From the NCBI GenBank assembly GCA_019636795.1, contig JAHBWW010000002.1:186001-250000 (forward strand): a stretch of DNA of 64,000 nt. Reading direction: 5' to 3'. Position 1 is the first letter of the stretch. Every line of letters begins with the position of its first letter. This document shows, piece after piece, positions 46,127 to 56,388 of the stretch. This DNA is from Phycisphaeraceae bacterium. Lineage in GTDB: Bacteria; Planctomycetota; Phycisphaerae; Phycisphaerales; UBA1924. The notes beneath the pieces were generated by a model. The model was not told where the DNA came from. It did not search any database and saw only the letters and a program-made list of their open reading frames with translations. The translations under genes were made by a program, and so were the position numbers.

Positions 46127-47485
46127 GTGCCCGATCCATCGGCCCCCGCCACCGACCTCGCCCCCGTGCTCGGCCCCGAGGCCGCCGAGACCATGCTTGC
46201 CTTTGCCGAGCCCTTTTCGCACCAGAACGTCCCCGGCCCGGCGGGCAAAGCCGCCCACGCTGCCGCCCTCGAGGCCGCAGGCCTGCGCCCCCTGCCGCCG
46301 CCGTTTTCGCACGTCGTAGCGATTCTCAGCGACATCGACGACAGCGACCGCAGCCGCTGCGATGCCTATCACGGCCAGCTCATCGACCAACTGGGCCTGG
46401 ACTTTGGCGATTCGGCGTGGCTCTTTGGCCGCACGGCCACGCCGCGTCTGATCGGCAATACCGCCGCCGACGCCGTCATCGTGGGCTATCGCGGGCTGGG
46501 CGTGCTGCATCCGTGCGGCGAGCCGGACGCCTGGACGGACAAGGATCTCGACACCGTGTTCTCCTATCGCGAGATGATCGCGGGCTTCCTGCGTGGACGC
46601 TTCGACCACTTCCACAGTTTCATGCCCTGCGGCCCGCGGATGGTCTGGCTCGAGCGGACCAGCGTCGAAGGGACCGACGCCGTCTTCGCCGTGCCGACGC
46701 TTGAGCGCCAGGGCCACTTCCGCACGACGGAGATGCGCCTGGCCGGACTCGGCGTCGTCGGGCCCGCTGAAGCCACCAGCGGAGTCATCGGAGCATCGAG
46801 CGCAAGCGACCATCAGGACGCGATTGCCTTTGCCCGCGCGACGCCAGAGCGCGAGGCCGCCATCACGCTGGGCAGCGACGATGAAACCACCGCCGTGCTG
46901 CTGCCGCCGCAGCCGCCCGAAGCCGGCGCGGCGCTGACGCACCTGTGGCTGACGCGCGCGATCCGCGTGCACTGCACCACCGCCGAGGCGGCCGCGGGCC
47001 TGCGGGCGATCGCGGTCTTCAACGCCGTGCCCGAACTGATCCTGGGCGTGCTGGCGGATCTGGACCAGCGCTGGAATGTGCGCACCAGCCTCATCACGGA
47101 GCACTCGGGCTACTGCTTTCTCAACGACAAGTCGCTGTCGGTCCACGCTGCCAAGACCGAGGCCGAGGCCCGGCTGACTTCTGAGACTGCGCGCGGCTGG
47201 GTCATCAGGCTCGCCGGATTGCAGTTACGACGCGACCGATGTCGTCGCGCCCTCGCTGGTGCGCGACGGTTCGGGGGTGTACATCTGCCGCCGCACGATG
47301 CCCACGCTGCCCGCCGGGGTCGATTCGAACGATCCGGTGCTCAAACCGACGCGGGCCCCGAGTTTCGGCCACCGGCTCAGGCGACTCTTTGCCCTGATGG
47401 ACGAAAAACCGGGCGATCACTGGCCGATCTACACCCATCTCGGCTCCTTCGCGCCCCTGAGCGAACCTCCCAGTCCCTATCTTGA
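46127..47485 (+). CDS. N-terminal part of a frameshifted envelope/glycan-type protein
   Basis: GTG start at 46127 with CGGAG about 7 bases upstream. Credible coding runs to about 47200 (roughly 357 residues); past that the frame turns into Arg-rich nonsense to its stop at 47485. The credible part has VVAILSDIDDSDRSRCDAYHGQLIDQLGLDFGDSAWLFGRT and later WTDKDLDTVFSYREMIAGFLRGRFDHFHSF, which resemble planctomycete proteins related to polysaccharide deacetylases, and LADLDQRWNVRTSLITEHSGYCFLNDKS. The continuation is in a different frame (next entry). I call this one gene broken by a +1 shift; pseudogene, sequencing error and programmed shift are all possible. Confidence 0.6.
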   Translation: MPDPSAPATDLAPVLGPEAAETMLAFAEPFSHQNVPGPAGKAAHAAALEAAGLRPLPPPFSHVVAILSDIDDSDRSRCDAYHGQLIDQLGLDFGDSAWLFGRTATPRLIGNTAADAVIVGYRGLGVLHPCGEPDAWTDKDLDTVFSYREMIAGFLRGRFDHFHSFMPCGPRMVWLERTSVEGTDAVFAVPTLERQGHFRTTEMRLAGLGVVGPAEATSGVIGASSASDHQDAIAFARATPEREAAITLGSDDETTAVLLPPQPPEAGAALTHLWLTRAIRVHCTTAEAAAGLRAIAVFNAVPELILGVLADLDQRWNVRTSLITEHSGYCFLNDKSLSVHAAKTEAEARLTSETARGWVIRLAGLQLRRDRCRRALAGARRFGGVHLPPHDAHAARRGRFERSGAQTDAGPEFRPPAQATLCPDGRKTGRSLADLHPSRLLRAPERTSQSLS

Positions 47486-48668
47486 CGCGGGCGCCCTGCA
47501 CGAACTGCAGGATCGCCACGCCAACATCTCGGGCACGGTCGCCCCGAAACACCGCTGCTGGTTCACGCGCGCCACCGTGCTGTGCGAGCACGCGATGCTC
47601 ATGCAGGCCGTCGCGCCGCACGTCGAGCGCGAGGGGCCCAGTCGCGTCCGCATCCGCTCATGGCCCGATGCGACCCTCGGCTGCATGATGCCCGTGTCGA
47701 TCAGCCAGACCTGGGGGCTGAGCGTGCGCGTCGCAGACCTGCGGGCGGCACGCGTCGCGATCGACCAGACCGATGTTGCGGATCTGGCCCGCTTTGAGGC
47801 TGCCGACGGCCGCTGGGTCACGCTGATGCCTTCGACGATGCGCGACGTGGTGTTCGATCACGTCGATCCGCTCGCCCGGCCCGATGCGCACGCCCGCGGC
47901 GTTGGCGTGCAGGCCCGCTTCGAGACCGGGCCCGGTGGGGGACAGCTCATGCTCGAAGGGACGGGGAGCGTCTCGTTCGAGCCGCGCTGGCTCGACGCCC
48001 GCGGCGCCCAGGCTTTTGTCTACACGATGCAGGCCCGATCGGCCGATGCCGCCCTGGCGTGGCTCGTCGAGACGCGCGACGGCGGACGCTTTGCGTGGGG
48101 CGATGCGGAAATCATCGCCGGACTCGACGCTCTGACAGCACAGCGGGCCGAACCCGTCGCGCGCGATGCACGCATCGCTGTCCCCCTGTGGGATCTGACC
48201 TGGGCCGAGGGAGCCACACCGGGCGGCCCGCTGCCGACGCGCGCGATCGCCCGCATCAGCCTCGTGTCACGCGGCAGATGCGCCATCGCCGAGGCCGCCT
48301 TCATCCGCCCCAGCCCCGCTCAGCCCGACGCCCCGCGACGCGGCACCGTCATTCTGGGCTCGGTGCCGACGGGCGCCCGCGACTGGAGCGTCGTGTGCAG
48401 CGACCCAGACGGCCGAGGCCAGCGCTCGAGCACTCCCGACAAGCGGGGCTGGTTCGCCTTCGACGGGATCAACCGGCCCGTCATGCTGCTGCGGGCCCGC
48501 GATGCGGCGGGACAGTGGTTTGCGCCCATCGGCGGCGCGCTCGTCGAGACGCGCTACAACCAGACCAGCGTGCGCTTCGCGCCGGTCGACGAAGCGGCCG
48601 CGCTACTGTTGAGCGCACACGCGGCCACGCCCGCACCCGAACCACGGAGAGACGCATGGGACTGCTGA
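47259..48668 (+). CDS. C-terminal part of the frameshifted protein
   Basis: The frame reads backward without a stop to a TGA at 47175, so coding probably continues from about 47200, where SSGSPDCSYDATDVVAPSLVRDG leads into GVYICRRTMPTLPAGVDSN. The next 460 residues look like real protein with secreted-enzyme features: RFAEW-type beta segments, SVSFEPRWLDARGAQAFVYTMQARS and a C-terminal beta-sandwich. The function is unknown. No in-frame ATG with ribosome-binding site lies near 47259, so a separate start is doubtful. The sulfotransferase gene overlaps its last 13 bases. Confidence 0.6.
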   Translation: MRDGSGVYICRRTMPTLPAGVDSNDPVLKPTRAPSFGHRLRRLFALMDEKPGDHWPIYTHLGSFAPLSEPPSPYLDAGALHELQDRHANISGTVAPKHRCWFTRATVLCEHAMLMQAVAPHVEREGPSRVRIRSWPDATLGCMMPVSISQTWGLSVRVADLRAARVAIDQTDVADLARFEAADGRWVTLMPSTMRDVVFDHVDPLARPDAHARGVGVQARFETGPGGGQLMLEGTGSVSFEPRWLDARGAQAFVYTMQARSADAALAWLVETRDGGRFAWGDAEIIAGLDALTAQRAEPVARDARIAVPLWDLTWAEGATPGGPLPTRAIARISLVSRGRCAIAEAAFIRPSPAQPDAPRRGTVILGSVPTGARDWSVVCSDPDGRGQRSSTPDKRGWFAFDGINRPVMLLRARDAAGQWFAPIGGALVETRYNQTSVRFAPVDEAAALLLSAHAATPAPEPRRDAWDC

Positions 48669-49540
48669 GCAAACTGTCCGGACGCGCAACCGAAGTCCAG
48701 CCCAGGCCCGAGGCAAGCGGCACCGGCAGCAACGCGACGCGGCCGAACCTCATTCTCGCCGGGGCGCCCCGCAGCGGCACCAGTTCGCTCCGCTACTACC
48801 TCATGGAACACCCCGACATCGCCATGCTCGTCGGCAAGGACTTCGAGCCCGTCGGCGGCGAAGACGTCGGCCTGCCCTTCAACAGCCCCTTCGTCGCCCA
48901 CTCGCACCGGGCCGGGGCGCTCGAGGCCTATGACGCCTGCTGTGAGCGTGTGCGCGGCAGACACCCGTACATCGGCGTGTCGGTCCGCTACGCGATCTAC
49001 TACCCCCACCTCATGCACAACATCCGCCACCACCTGCCCGACGCCAGACTGCTCTTCATCCTCCGCAACCCCATCGACCGCGCGCGATCCTCGTACACCT
49101 ACACCCCGCCCGAGAAACGCGACAAGACTTTCGACGAGATGATCCGCATCGAACAGCACGAGGCCGAGGAAGCCGCGAAGTTTTCCAACCGCGGCCAGTG
49201 GAAGAACCTCTTCAAGCCCGGCGGCGAAACCAACAGCATCATCGAGCGCGGCCTCTACGCCCCGTGCCTCCGCCGCATCCTCGACATCTTCCCCCGCGAG
49301 CAGGTCCACGTCATCCGGTTCGAGGCGTTCAAGCGCGATCCCAACGCCGAGCTCACCCGCGTGCTCGACTGGCTCGGCCTGCGGCCGCACACTTTTGCCC
49401 GCACCGACGAGGTCAAGGGCCAGAGCACGGACACCGACGTCATCTCGCCGCAGACGCGCGCGATGCTCAGCGACTATTACGCCGAGTTCAATCAGCAGCT
49501 CTGGGATCTGCTCGGCTGGGACGGCCAGCCCTGGAGCTGA
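48656..49540 (+). CDS. Sulfotransferase-family protein
   Basis: 294 residues. The PAPS-binding 5'-phosphosulfate loop is LILAGAPRSGTSSLRYYL near residue 30, the 3'-phosphate motif is FILRNPIDRARSSYTY, and the rest follows the sulfotransfer_1/3 pattern (LRRILDIFPREQVHVIRFEAFKRDPNAELTRVLDWLGL). It transfers sulfate from PAPS, probably to a glycan. GGAG lies about 7 bases before the ATG. Planctomycetes carry many such genes, linked to sulfated polysaccharides. Confidence 0.85.
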   Translation: MGLLSKLSGRATEVQPRPEASGTGSNATRPNLILAGAPRSGTSSLRYYLMEHPDIAMLVGKDFEPVGGEDVGLPFNSPFVAHSHRAGALEAYDACCERVRGRHPYIGVSVRYAIYYPHLMHNIRHHLPDARLLFILRNPIDRARSSYTYTPPEKRDKTFDEMIRIEQHEAEEAAKFSNRGQWKNLFKPGGETNSIIERGLYAPCLRRILDIFPREQVHVIRFEAFKRDPNAELTRVLDWLGLRPHTFARTDEVKGQSTDTDVISPQTRAMLSDYYAEFNQQLWDLLGWDGQPWS

Positions 49541-49593
49541 CGCAGCAGCCGCGCCAGCCGCCGCCCGCGCCGCAACAGCCGCCGTGGCGGGCT

Positions 49594-51060
49594 TCACTCA
49601 TCGACCCGCGCGGGCCGATAGTTCCCCGGCGAACTGCTCGACGGCACCTCCACCCGCACCACCTCCACCCCCTCGAACACGAGCGTGACATCGAGCACCG
49701 TGTCGAGCAGCGCGTGATTCTCGCCCACGCGCGGGTCGGGCCTGAAGATCACATCCACCCGGCCCGCATCGGCCCACCGCGACGCCAGCGCCGCCGCCTC
49801 GGCCGCACCATCATGGGTTACAGACCACTGCTGGCCATAGATATGCCCGCCCTGCCTGCCGCCCTCCGACGAAAACCGCACCACTTCCGTCTCGACGCCA
49901 TCGTGGAGCACGAACAGCCGACCCGCGATCGGTGCGGGCACCCCATCGAACCTCTGCCAGAACTTGACCACCTCAACGCCATAGCGCGGCAGATCCTCAA
50001 GATCGATCGGCACCACCTCGATATGGCTCATCCCCGCTGCCGCCTGCACCGCCCGCGCCAGCGTCGCATCCTTGATGAACTCGACCACCGGCGTCCCCGG
50101 CGGCAGCAGCCGCACCACCTGCTCATGCCGCCGCGTGCCCAGCGATACCAGCGCCCCGCCCCCCGGCCGCTCAATCGTGATGTCGTACTCGACATACAGC
50201 CGCACCTCATCGCCCCCCGCCCACGCCTCCGATGTCACCGGGATCGCACTGCTCACACTCCCCGTCGCCGACGAACCGCCCGCCGGCAGCCACAACCCCG
50301 TTGTTGACCCGCCGCGCCGCACCGCCGTCGCCTCCTGCCCCACCACCCCGCTCGAAAACCGGTGCCGATTGGCCTGCAACCCAAGGGCCGAAAGATGCTG
50401 CGAACTCAGTTGCACGCTCATCCGATCGAGCGTGTTCGCAATCAGATACGGCACCTCGACATCGCGCGCACTGACGCGCGACCGGATCACCACCGTGTCG
50501 CGCATTCCCTGCTCGAAATACGCCCGCAGCTGCTCCTCGTCCATCTGACGCCCCTGCGCCGCCGCCGCCAGCACGTCGCCATAGCGCGGATCCCACGCGA
50601 TGCTCTCATCGGCCTGGTGCGCGAGGGCCAGATCAATCGCCCGCTTCCAGTGCTCGGCCGACATCGGCGTCGAACGCAGGCTTCGCGCGGCCAGCTCCCC
50701 CACAGCCTCGTCCACGCCGCGCTCGGCCAGCATCACGACTGTCCCATCCGGCAGCAGCGCCAGCAGACGCACATTGCGGACCCCCAGCGCCGCAGCCATC
50801 AGCAGCGAACCCAGCAGCAGCACCACCGCCGCCGCGACCACGCCCCCGCGGCTCACCCGCCTCAGCACCGGCCGCGTCGAACCGATCGCCGTGATTTCAC
50901 GCCCGCACTCGGGACACCGGCGATCCGGAACGGTCGGTGTGCCCGCCAGATCGAACCGACACCCGCGGCAGAACTCGCCCCGCACAGTCACCCGCCCGCG
51001 CACACTCGCCACAAGCAAAATCACACCAACCCCGAGCAACACACACCCGATGAGCAGCAT
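49594..51060 (-). CDS. Membrane protein with internal zinc ribbon, unknown function
   Basis: 488 residues from the ATG at 51060. One N-terminal helix (about 1-20) is followed by the ribbon CRGCRFDLAGTPTVPDRRCPECG (about 29-51), a second helix (VVAAAVVLLLGSLLMAAALG, about 72-91), and a long extracytoplasmic part with repetitive beta-rich segments. No family recognised. A promoter with TATACT (51067-51072) only 7-12 bases before the ATG suggests a leaderless transcript. Read left from a solitary 16S gene. Confidence 0.65.
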   Translation of the reverse strand: MLLIGCVLLGVGVILLVASVRGRVTVRGEFCRGCRFDLAGTPTVPDRRCPECGREITAIGSTRPVLRRVSRGGVVAAAVVLLLGSLLMAAALGVRNVRLLALLPDGTVVMLAERGVDEAVGELAARSLRSTPMSAEHWKRAIDLALAHQADESIAWDPRYGDVLAAAAQGRQMDEEQLRAYFEQGMRDTVVIRSRVSARDVEVPYLIANTLDRMSVQLSSQHLSALGLQANRHRFSSGVVGQEATAVRRGGSTTGLWLPAGGSSATGSVSSAIPVTSEAWAGGDEVRLYVEYDITIERPGGGALVSLGTRRHEQVVRLLPPGTPVVEFIKDATLARAVQAAAGMSHIEVVPIDLEDLPRYGVEVVKFWQRFDGVPAPIAGRLFVLHDGVETEVVRFSSEGGRQGGHIYGQQWSVTHDGAAEAAALASRWADAGRVDVIFRPDPRVGENHALLDTVLDVTLVFEGVEVVRVEVPSSSSPGNYRPARVDE

Positions 51061-51066
51061 CAGCGG

Positions 51067-51094
51067 AGTATACAGGCAGGCGGCTCGAAGACAA
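51067..51094 (-). promoter_or_regulatory. Promoter of the zinc-ribbon membrane protein gene
   Basis: On the minus strand TTGTCT (51089-51094) and TATACT (51067-51072) are separated by 16 bases. The start of transcription would fall at or next to the ATG (51060). Confidence 0.5.
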
Positions 51095-51126
51095 AAATGC
51101 ACAACGCCCGGCGTTTTGGCCGGGCG
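51090..51126 (-). terminator. Terminator-like hairpin after the 16S region
   Basis: CGCCCGGC (51105-51112) and GCCGGGCG (51119-51126) pair perfectly (eight pairs, loop GTTTTG). On the minus strand it is followed by TTGTGCATTTTTG. It lies about 215 bases after the 16S 3' end and before the zinc-ribbon gene's promoter. Confidence 0.6.
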
Positions 51127-51183
51127 CTGGACAAAGAGCACATGATGTGGCTCAATGGCCAGTGAACAGTTGGGTCCGTCTTC

Positions 51184-51237
51184 GTCACGCGTTGCCGCGT
51201 GACTATCCGCATCGCTGACTGTCATGACACGTCAGCG
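51184..51237 (-). other. Two stable hairpins in the 16S 3' trailer
   Basis: GTCACGCG ttgc CGCGTGAC (51184-51203) is a perfect eight-pair hairpin; CGCTGAC and GTCAGCG (51213-51219 and 51231-51237) form a second, with the palindrome TGTCATGACA in its loop. They could be processing sites for the 16S precursor. Confidence 0.4.
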
Positions 51238-51334
51238 TTGTGTTGCGGGCGAGAGTGTACTCACGAATCCTGGTGCAGATTTCTCTGCGACGCCTTCCAA
51301 TCTTGGTCGGCGTTCAGCCAGGTCTAAGGAAATC

Positions 51335-52823
<1,489 letters not shown>

Positions 52824-53158
52824 ATGTTCATCGATCCGGACTTGCGCCCGGCTCTTATCAATGATGTTGATCCGGCTACCCCACACGTGCCCACATCTCT
52901 GTGGGGCGTTGCGGGGCCGGTCTGTCCGAAGGAACTACCCCTCGGACATGGCGCTTTCGCGCCTTGCTATTCTCTAGCACTCAAATGATCTCTTGACCGA
53001 TCCGAAGATCGGCCAGGGCTGATCCACACGAGAATGCCAGACACTACGGAGCTGTGACTCCGAGTGGCCGTTTGTTTCGACGTCGAACGCCTCCGGCTGA
53101 GGCACGGTCGTGGACCGTCTCGACGCCGCACATTCTCGCGGCGGACCCAACTGTTCAC

Positions 53159-53170
53159 TTGCCAAAGAGC
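53159..53170 (-). promoter_or_regulatory. boxA-like antitermination site in the rrn leader
   Basis: GCTCTTTGGCAA on the minus strand matches the boxA pattern (TGYTCTTTGA...) used for Nus-dependent antitermination. It lies about 335 bases before the 16S 5' end, within the leader. Confidence 0.5.
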
Positions 53171-53266
53171 GCGGTTCAATCCTAAGCATCACGCCAGAAC
53201 GAACCCCTCAAGACCGATTCAAACCCCAACCCGTCACGATCCAAGCCGCGACGAGTGGCGGGGGAT

Positions 53267-53294
53267 AGTGTAGCGCGTCATCCATTCCAGTCAA
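53267..53294 (-). promoter_or_regulatory. rrn promoter
   Basis: On the minus strand TTGACT (53289-53294) and TACACT (53267-53272) are separated by 16 bases. It overlaps the comF stop codon. The leader to the 16S gene would be about 440 bases; it holds boxA at 53159-53170 and a small CCGATC cgaa GATCGG hairpin near 53000, and no gene that I can support. Confidence 0.6.
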
Positions 53295-54208
53295 TCCCCT
53301 TCCGTCCTATTCATACGATTTTCTCCCCCCAATCCAATCGGAACCGACCCCAACCCCTCCACATCCCTCTCCCGACGCCCACGCATCCGCGTCACCCCGG
53401 CCGACGCAACCCAAATCCGACCCGTATTCCCCGATTCCCGCAACGCCCGACACGCAGCCCTCAGCGTCGCCCCCGTCGTCCGCACATCATCCACCACAAT
53501 CGTCACCTCACGCTCCGGTCCTTTCCCCCTCAGCCCAACGCCACCCCCCGAGCGCCCGCGAAACACCCCCGCAACATTTGCCCGCCTCTGGCTCGCCCCC
53601 ACATCCACCTGACTGGGCCCATATCTTCGGCTCAACTCCCGCCTAACCCTCACCCCTGCCACCTTCCCCGCTGCACATCCAACGATCAGCGTGTGATCCA
53701 CCCCACGCATCACCCGCCGCCTCCAGTGTGTGGGCACAGGAACCAACACCGCCTCCGACGCCAAAACCTGCGCCCGCTCCAGTTCCTCCGCAATAGCCCT
53801 TCCCAACTCCCGCCCCAGGTCCTTCCCCGCCTGCCGCCATCGTCGAAACTTCAGATCCAGTACCGCATCACGCAGCACACCATCAAAAGTCCCAAGCCTG
53901 ATCGCCCGCTCCCAGGGCAATCTCTGCCTTCGGCACGAGCCGCACCCCTCTCCATCAGCTTCATACGGCCCCACCGAGCCGGCACACCTCGGGCAGTACG
54001 ACGATCGCGCATCACGCACCCACCCTTCGACCCTCGCCCTCACTCCCAACGTCAACCCGACACGCCCCAGCAACTCAGTCTCGATCGCATCTCCCAGCCC
54101 CCACCGCGATTCGCCCCGCGGCTCCTCGACCACCACCTCCGTCGCTCGTTTCGGAGGCCAGACAAACTTGCCCTGTTCAGCACATTCAGCCCAAGGGTCC
54201 ATCGCCAC
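53291..54208 (-). CDS. comF: ComF-family phosphoribosyltransferase-like protein
   Basis: 305 residues. An N-terminal zinc finger (CPRCAGSVGPYEADGEGCGSC, about 72-92) is followed by FDGVLRDAVLDLKFRRW and the PRPP motif VTIVVDDVRTTGATLRAACRAL. ComF proteins act in DNA uptake and repair in some bacteria. The first 70 residues are an addition. Starts with GTG (54208) directly after the mcsB stop, with ATG two codons later as alternative; it forms the third gene of an mcsA-mcsB-comF operon. Its stop overlaps the rrn promoter. Confidence 0.82.
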   Translation of the reverse strand: MAMDPWAECAEQGKFVWPPKRATEVVVEEPRGESRWGLGDAIETELLGRVGLTLGVRARVEGWVRDARSSYCPRCAGSVGPYEADGEGCGSCRRQRLPWERAIRLGTFDGVLRDAVLDLKFRRWRQAGKDLGRELGRAIAEELERAQVLASEAVLVPVPTHWRRRVMRGVDHTLIVGCAAGKVAGVRVRRELSRRYGPSQVDVGASQRRANVAGVFRGRSGGGVGLRGKGPEREVTIVVDDVRTTGATLRAACRALRESGNTGRIWVASAGVTRMRGRRERDVEGLGSVPIGLGGENRMNRTEGD

Positions 54209-55315
54209 TCACCCGATCGCGCTCGCGCGCTCGCGCAACAGATTCGCCCGCGCGGTCCGTCGTTCATGTTGCGTGAGTTCCCGCCCGCTGTGCTGCTGCA
54301 GGTGCGCCTGCTGCACCATCAGAAACATCATGTTCACCGCCCGGACATCAACCCCCTGAAGCAGCCCCAGCACCACCCCCATGCGCACAAGGCTCAGATG
54401 TTCCATCGCCTCATCGGTCGCAATCAGACGCGCGTACTTGAGTATCCCCAGCGAGCGATACACCCGATCAATCGTCGTCGCACGCCGCTTCTCAACGAGC
54501 ACGCGTCGCGCATGCCGCTCGTAATCAATCACCTTGGGCACAATCTCCGACTCCATCTCCTGCAACAGCACCTGCTCGGTCTTGCCCAGCGTTGTCTGAT
54601 TCGAGATCTGATACAAATCGCCCACCGCCTCGGTCCCCTCGCCATAGAACCCGCGCACCGCCAGAGACATGTCCTCAGCCGCACGCTTGACCTTGTCAAT
54701 CTCGCCAAGCATCTTGAGCCCCGGCAGGTGCAGCATCACGCTGAATCGAATGCCCGTGCCCACATTCGTCGGACACGCCGTCAGATACCCGAATCGAGGA
54801 CTGAACGCATACTCCAGCGTGCGCTCCAGGCGATCATCAATCACATCGACCGCAGCCAGAGCGCTCGCCAGCGCCAGCCCCGACCGCATGACCTGAATCC
54901 GCAGGTGATCCTCTTCATTGACCATGATCGAGAGTTGCTCATCGGGCAGCGAAGCCGCCAACCCGCGCGGTTCATCCGGGCCCCCGATCCCGCCTGCAAG
55001 TTTGCCCCGTGCGTGCTGCCGACTCATCAACTGACGCTCAACGAGCAACTGCCGCTCAACCTCGCCCGCACGATGTACATCGACCCACATCAGAGGCCCG
55101 ACCTGCTCGATCGCACGCCGACAGATATCAAGCGTCTGACCTCGCTGCACCCGATCGGCCTGAGGCACAAAACGATGCGCAGCCAGATTCCGCGCCAACC
55201 TCACCCGCGACGAGAACACCACATCACACCCCGGGCCGTCGCCGCGCAGCCACTCCGTCGGCGACCCATACACCGGACGCGAGTTTCCCTCAGACCCCAT
55301 CGAACCAACCATCAC
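54209..55315 (-). CDS. mcsB: Protein arginine kinase McsB (ATP:guanido phosphotransferase)
   Basis: 368 residues; phosphorylates Arg in proteins, marking them for degradation or controlling regulators in Firmicutes. SSRVRLARNLAAHRF at about 35-49, VNEEDHLRIQ (Glu catalytic), TACPTNVGTGIRFSVMLHLPGL with the catalytic Cys, and RGFYGEGTEAVGDLYQISNQTTLGKTE are conserved. It begins 3 bases after mcsA and ends directly at comF. No clpC/ctsR is in the window. Confidence 0.92.
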   Translation of the reverse strand: MMVGSMGSEGNSRPVYGSPTEWLRGDGPGCDVVFSSRVRLARNLAAHRFVPQADRVQRGQTLDICRRAIEQVGPLMWVDVHRAGEVERQLLVERQLMSRQHARGKLAGGIGGPDEPRGLAASLPDEQLSIMVNEEDHLRIQVMRSGLALASALAAVDVIDDRLERTLEYAFSPRFGYLTACPTNVGTGIRFSVMLHLPGLKMLGEIDKVKRAAEDMSLAVRGFYGEGTEAVGDLYQISNQTTLGKTEQVLLQEMESEIVPKVIDYERHARRVLVEKRRATTIDRVYRSLGILKYARLIATDEAMEHLSLVRMGVVLGLLQGVDVRAVNMMFLMVQQAHLQQHSGRELTQHERRTARANLLRERASAIG

Positions 55316-55318
55316 GCC

Positions 55319-55882
55319 TCACTCCCCCAGACTCGCAGGCGGCGATTCCATCTCGCTCAACTTGCGAATCTCATCTCGAAGCGACGCCGCCCGTTCATAC
55401 TGCTCAGCCTGCACCGCGTCCGCAAGCTGCTTGCGCAACTCGTTCATCCGCCGTACTCGCTCTTCCATACTCCCCAGCAGCGATTCAAGCCGTTCCATCC
55501 CGCCCTCGCGACTCCGCGCCATCGCTCCACGCGGAATCTTGCCCACATGGTGCGTCGCGCCACCATGCGCACGCTCGATCAGAGGCCCGATCTTCTCCTC
55601 AAATGCCTTGTAGCACCCCGCACACCCAAGCAATCCCGTCTGCTTGAACCGAGCGTAACTCAACGTGCAATACGGACACGCCAGTTCGCTGGCTGCCTCA
55701 ATCGCGGCACCAGGATTCTTGACGAAACTCGAAACCAACTGCTCCAGAGGCACATGCGAGCCCGCGCCAAGTCCTGCCGCCGCTGCGCACTCTTCGCACA
55801 GGTGCTTCTCGATCGCCTTCCCCGCGATAATCACCAACTCGTGGATTGTCGCTTCACGCTCGCCGCATTCGCCACAGAGCAT
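55319..55882 (-). CDS. mcsA: McsA, zinc-binding activator of McsB
   Basis: 187 residues. Four CxxC-type pairs (CGECGE, CEEC, CPYC, CAGC) in the first 110 residues and a UVR-type helix at the end (LRKQLADAVQAEQYERAASLRDEIRKLSE), the typical McsA layout. GGAGG lies 9 bases before the ATG at 55882. It comes first in the mcsA-mcsB-comF operon and is followed by mcsB after 3 bases. Confidence 0.88.
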   Translation of the reverse strand: MLCGECGEREATIHELVIIAGKAIEKHLCEECAAAAGLGAGSHVPLEQLVSSFVKNPGAAIEAASELACPYCTLSYARFKQTGLLGCAGCYKAFEEKIGPLIERAHGGATHHVGKIPRGAMARSREGGMERLESLLGSMEERVRRMNELRKQLADAVQAEQYERAASLRDEIRKLSEMESPPASLGE

Positions 55883-56042
55883 CGATGCGAACCTCCTTGG
55901 CACGAGCATCCATCCCGGAACGCCCCGCCCTACACCAGAGTCTAATCTATTCAACCCCCCGCAGCACGCCGATCTTGCAGTCGCAAGAAAAAACGGGCAG
56001 CCAATGCCGCCCGTCTCATTCCTGCTTGTTCAAGCCGCTCGC

Positions 56043-56336
56043 TCAGTGCCCCGCCGCAGCCTTCTGCTGAGCGGTATATCCATACTTGCGACGCAGGGCC
56101 TTGACCACCAGCCCCGACCGAATCGCCTTGGTCGAAGCACGGATCTTCTTGACCCGCGTCACGCCCTTCTCGTCGGTCAGTTCCGCACGCACGATCTGAA
56201 GGTTCGGCTTGAACTGACGCCGAGTGATGCCCGTCGGCTTGAGACCGAAGCCACCCTTGCTCAGTTTCTGCCCGCGATACGTCCTGTTTTTCCCAAATCC
56301 GGTTTTCTTCCCGGTGAAATGACACACATTCGGCAT
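56043..56336 (-). CDS. rpmB: 50S ribosomal protein L28 (bL28)
   Basis: 97 residues. CHFTGKKTGFGKN, KLSKGGFGLKPTGITRRQFKPNLQIV and the STKAIRSGL pattern match bL28. The ATG at 56336 has GGGAGG 6 bases upstream. Convention: the Cys after N-terminal residues could contribute to zinc binding, but the usual four-Cys set is not complete. Lies between mcsA and a DegT-type gene on the same strand. Confidence 0.88.
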   Translation of the reverse strand: MPNVCHFTGKKTGFGKNRTYRGQKLSKGGFGLKPTGITRRQFKPNLQIVRAELTDEKGVTRVKKIRASTKAIRSGLVVKALRRKYGYTAQQKAAAGH

Positions 56337-56388
56337 GATCGGCCTCCCAAAAGGCGTGGTCGCAAGTCTAGCACCCAAAATCGCCCAT

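Noticed and set aside
46127-48668. Programmed +1 frameshifting as the preferred explanation
   Set aside because: No clear slippery codon plus stop or structure is visible; an indel or mutation is at least as likely, so I only list it as one option.
53255-55945. Long open frame opposite comF, mcsB and mcsA (896 codons)
   Set aside because: The opposite strand carries clear McsA, McsB and ComF motifs; this frame is Arg/Pro/His-rich without domains.
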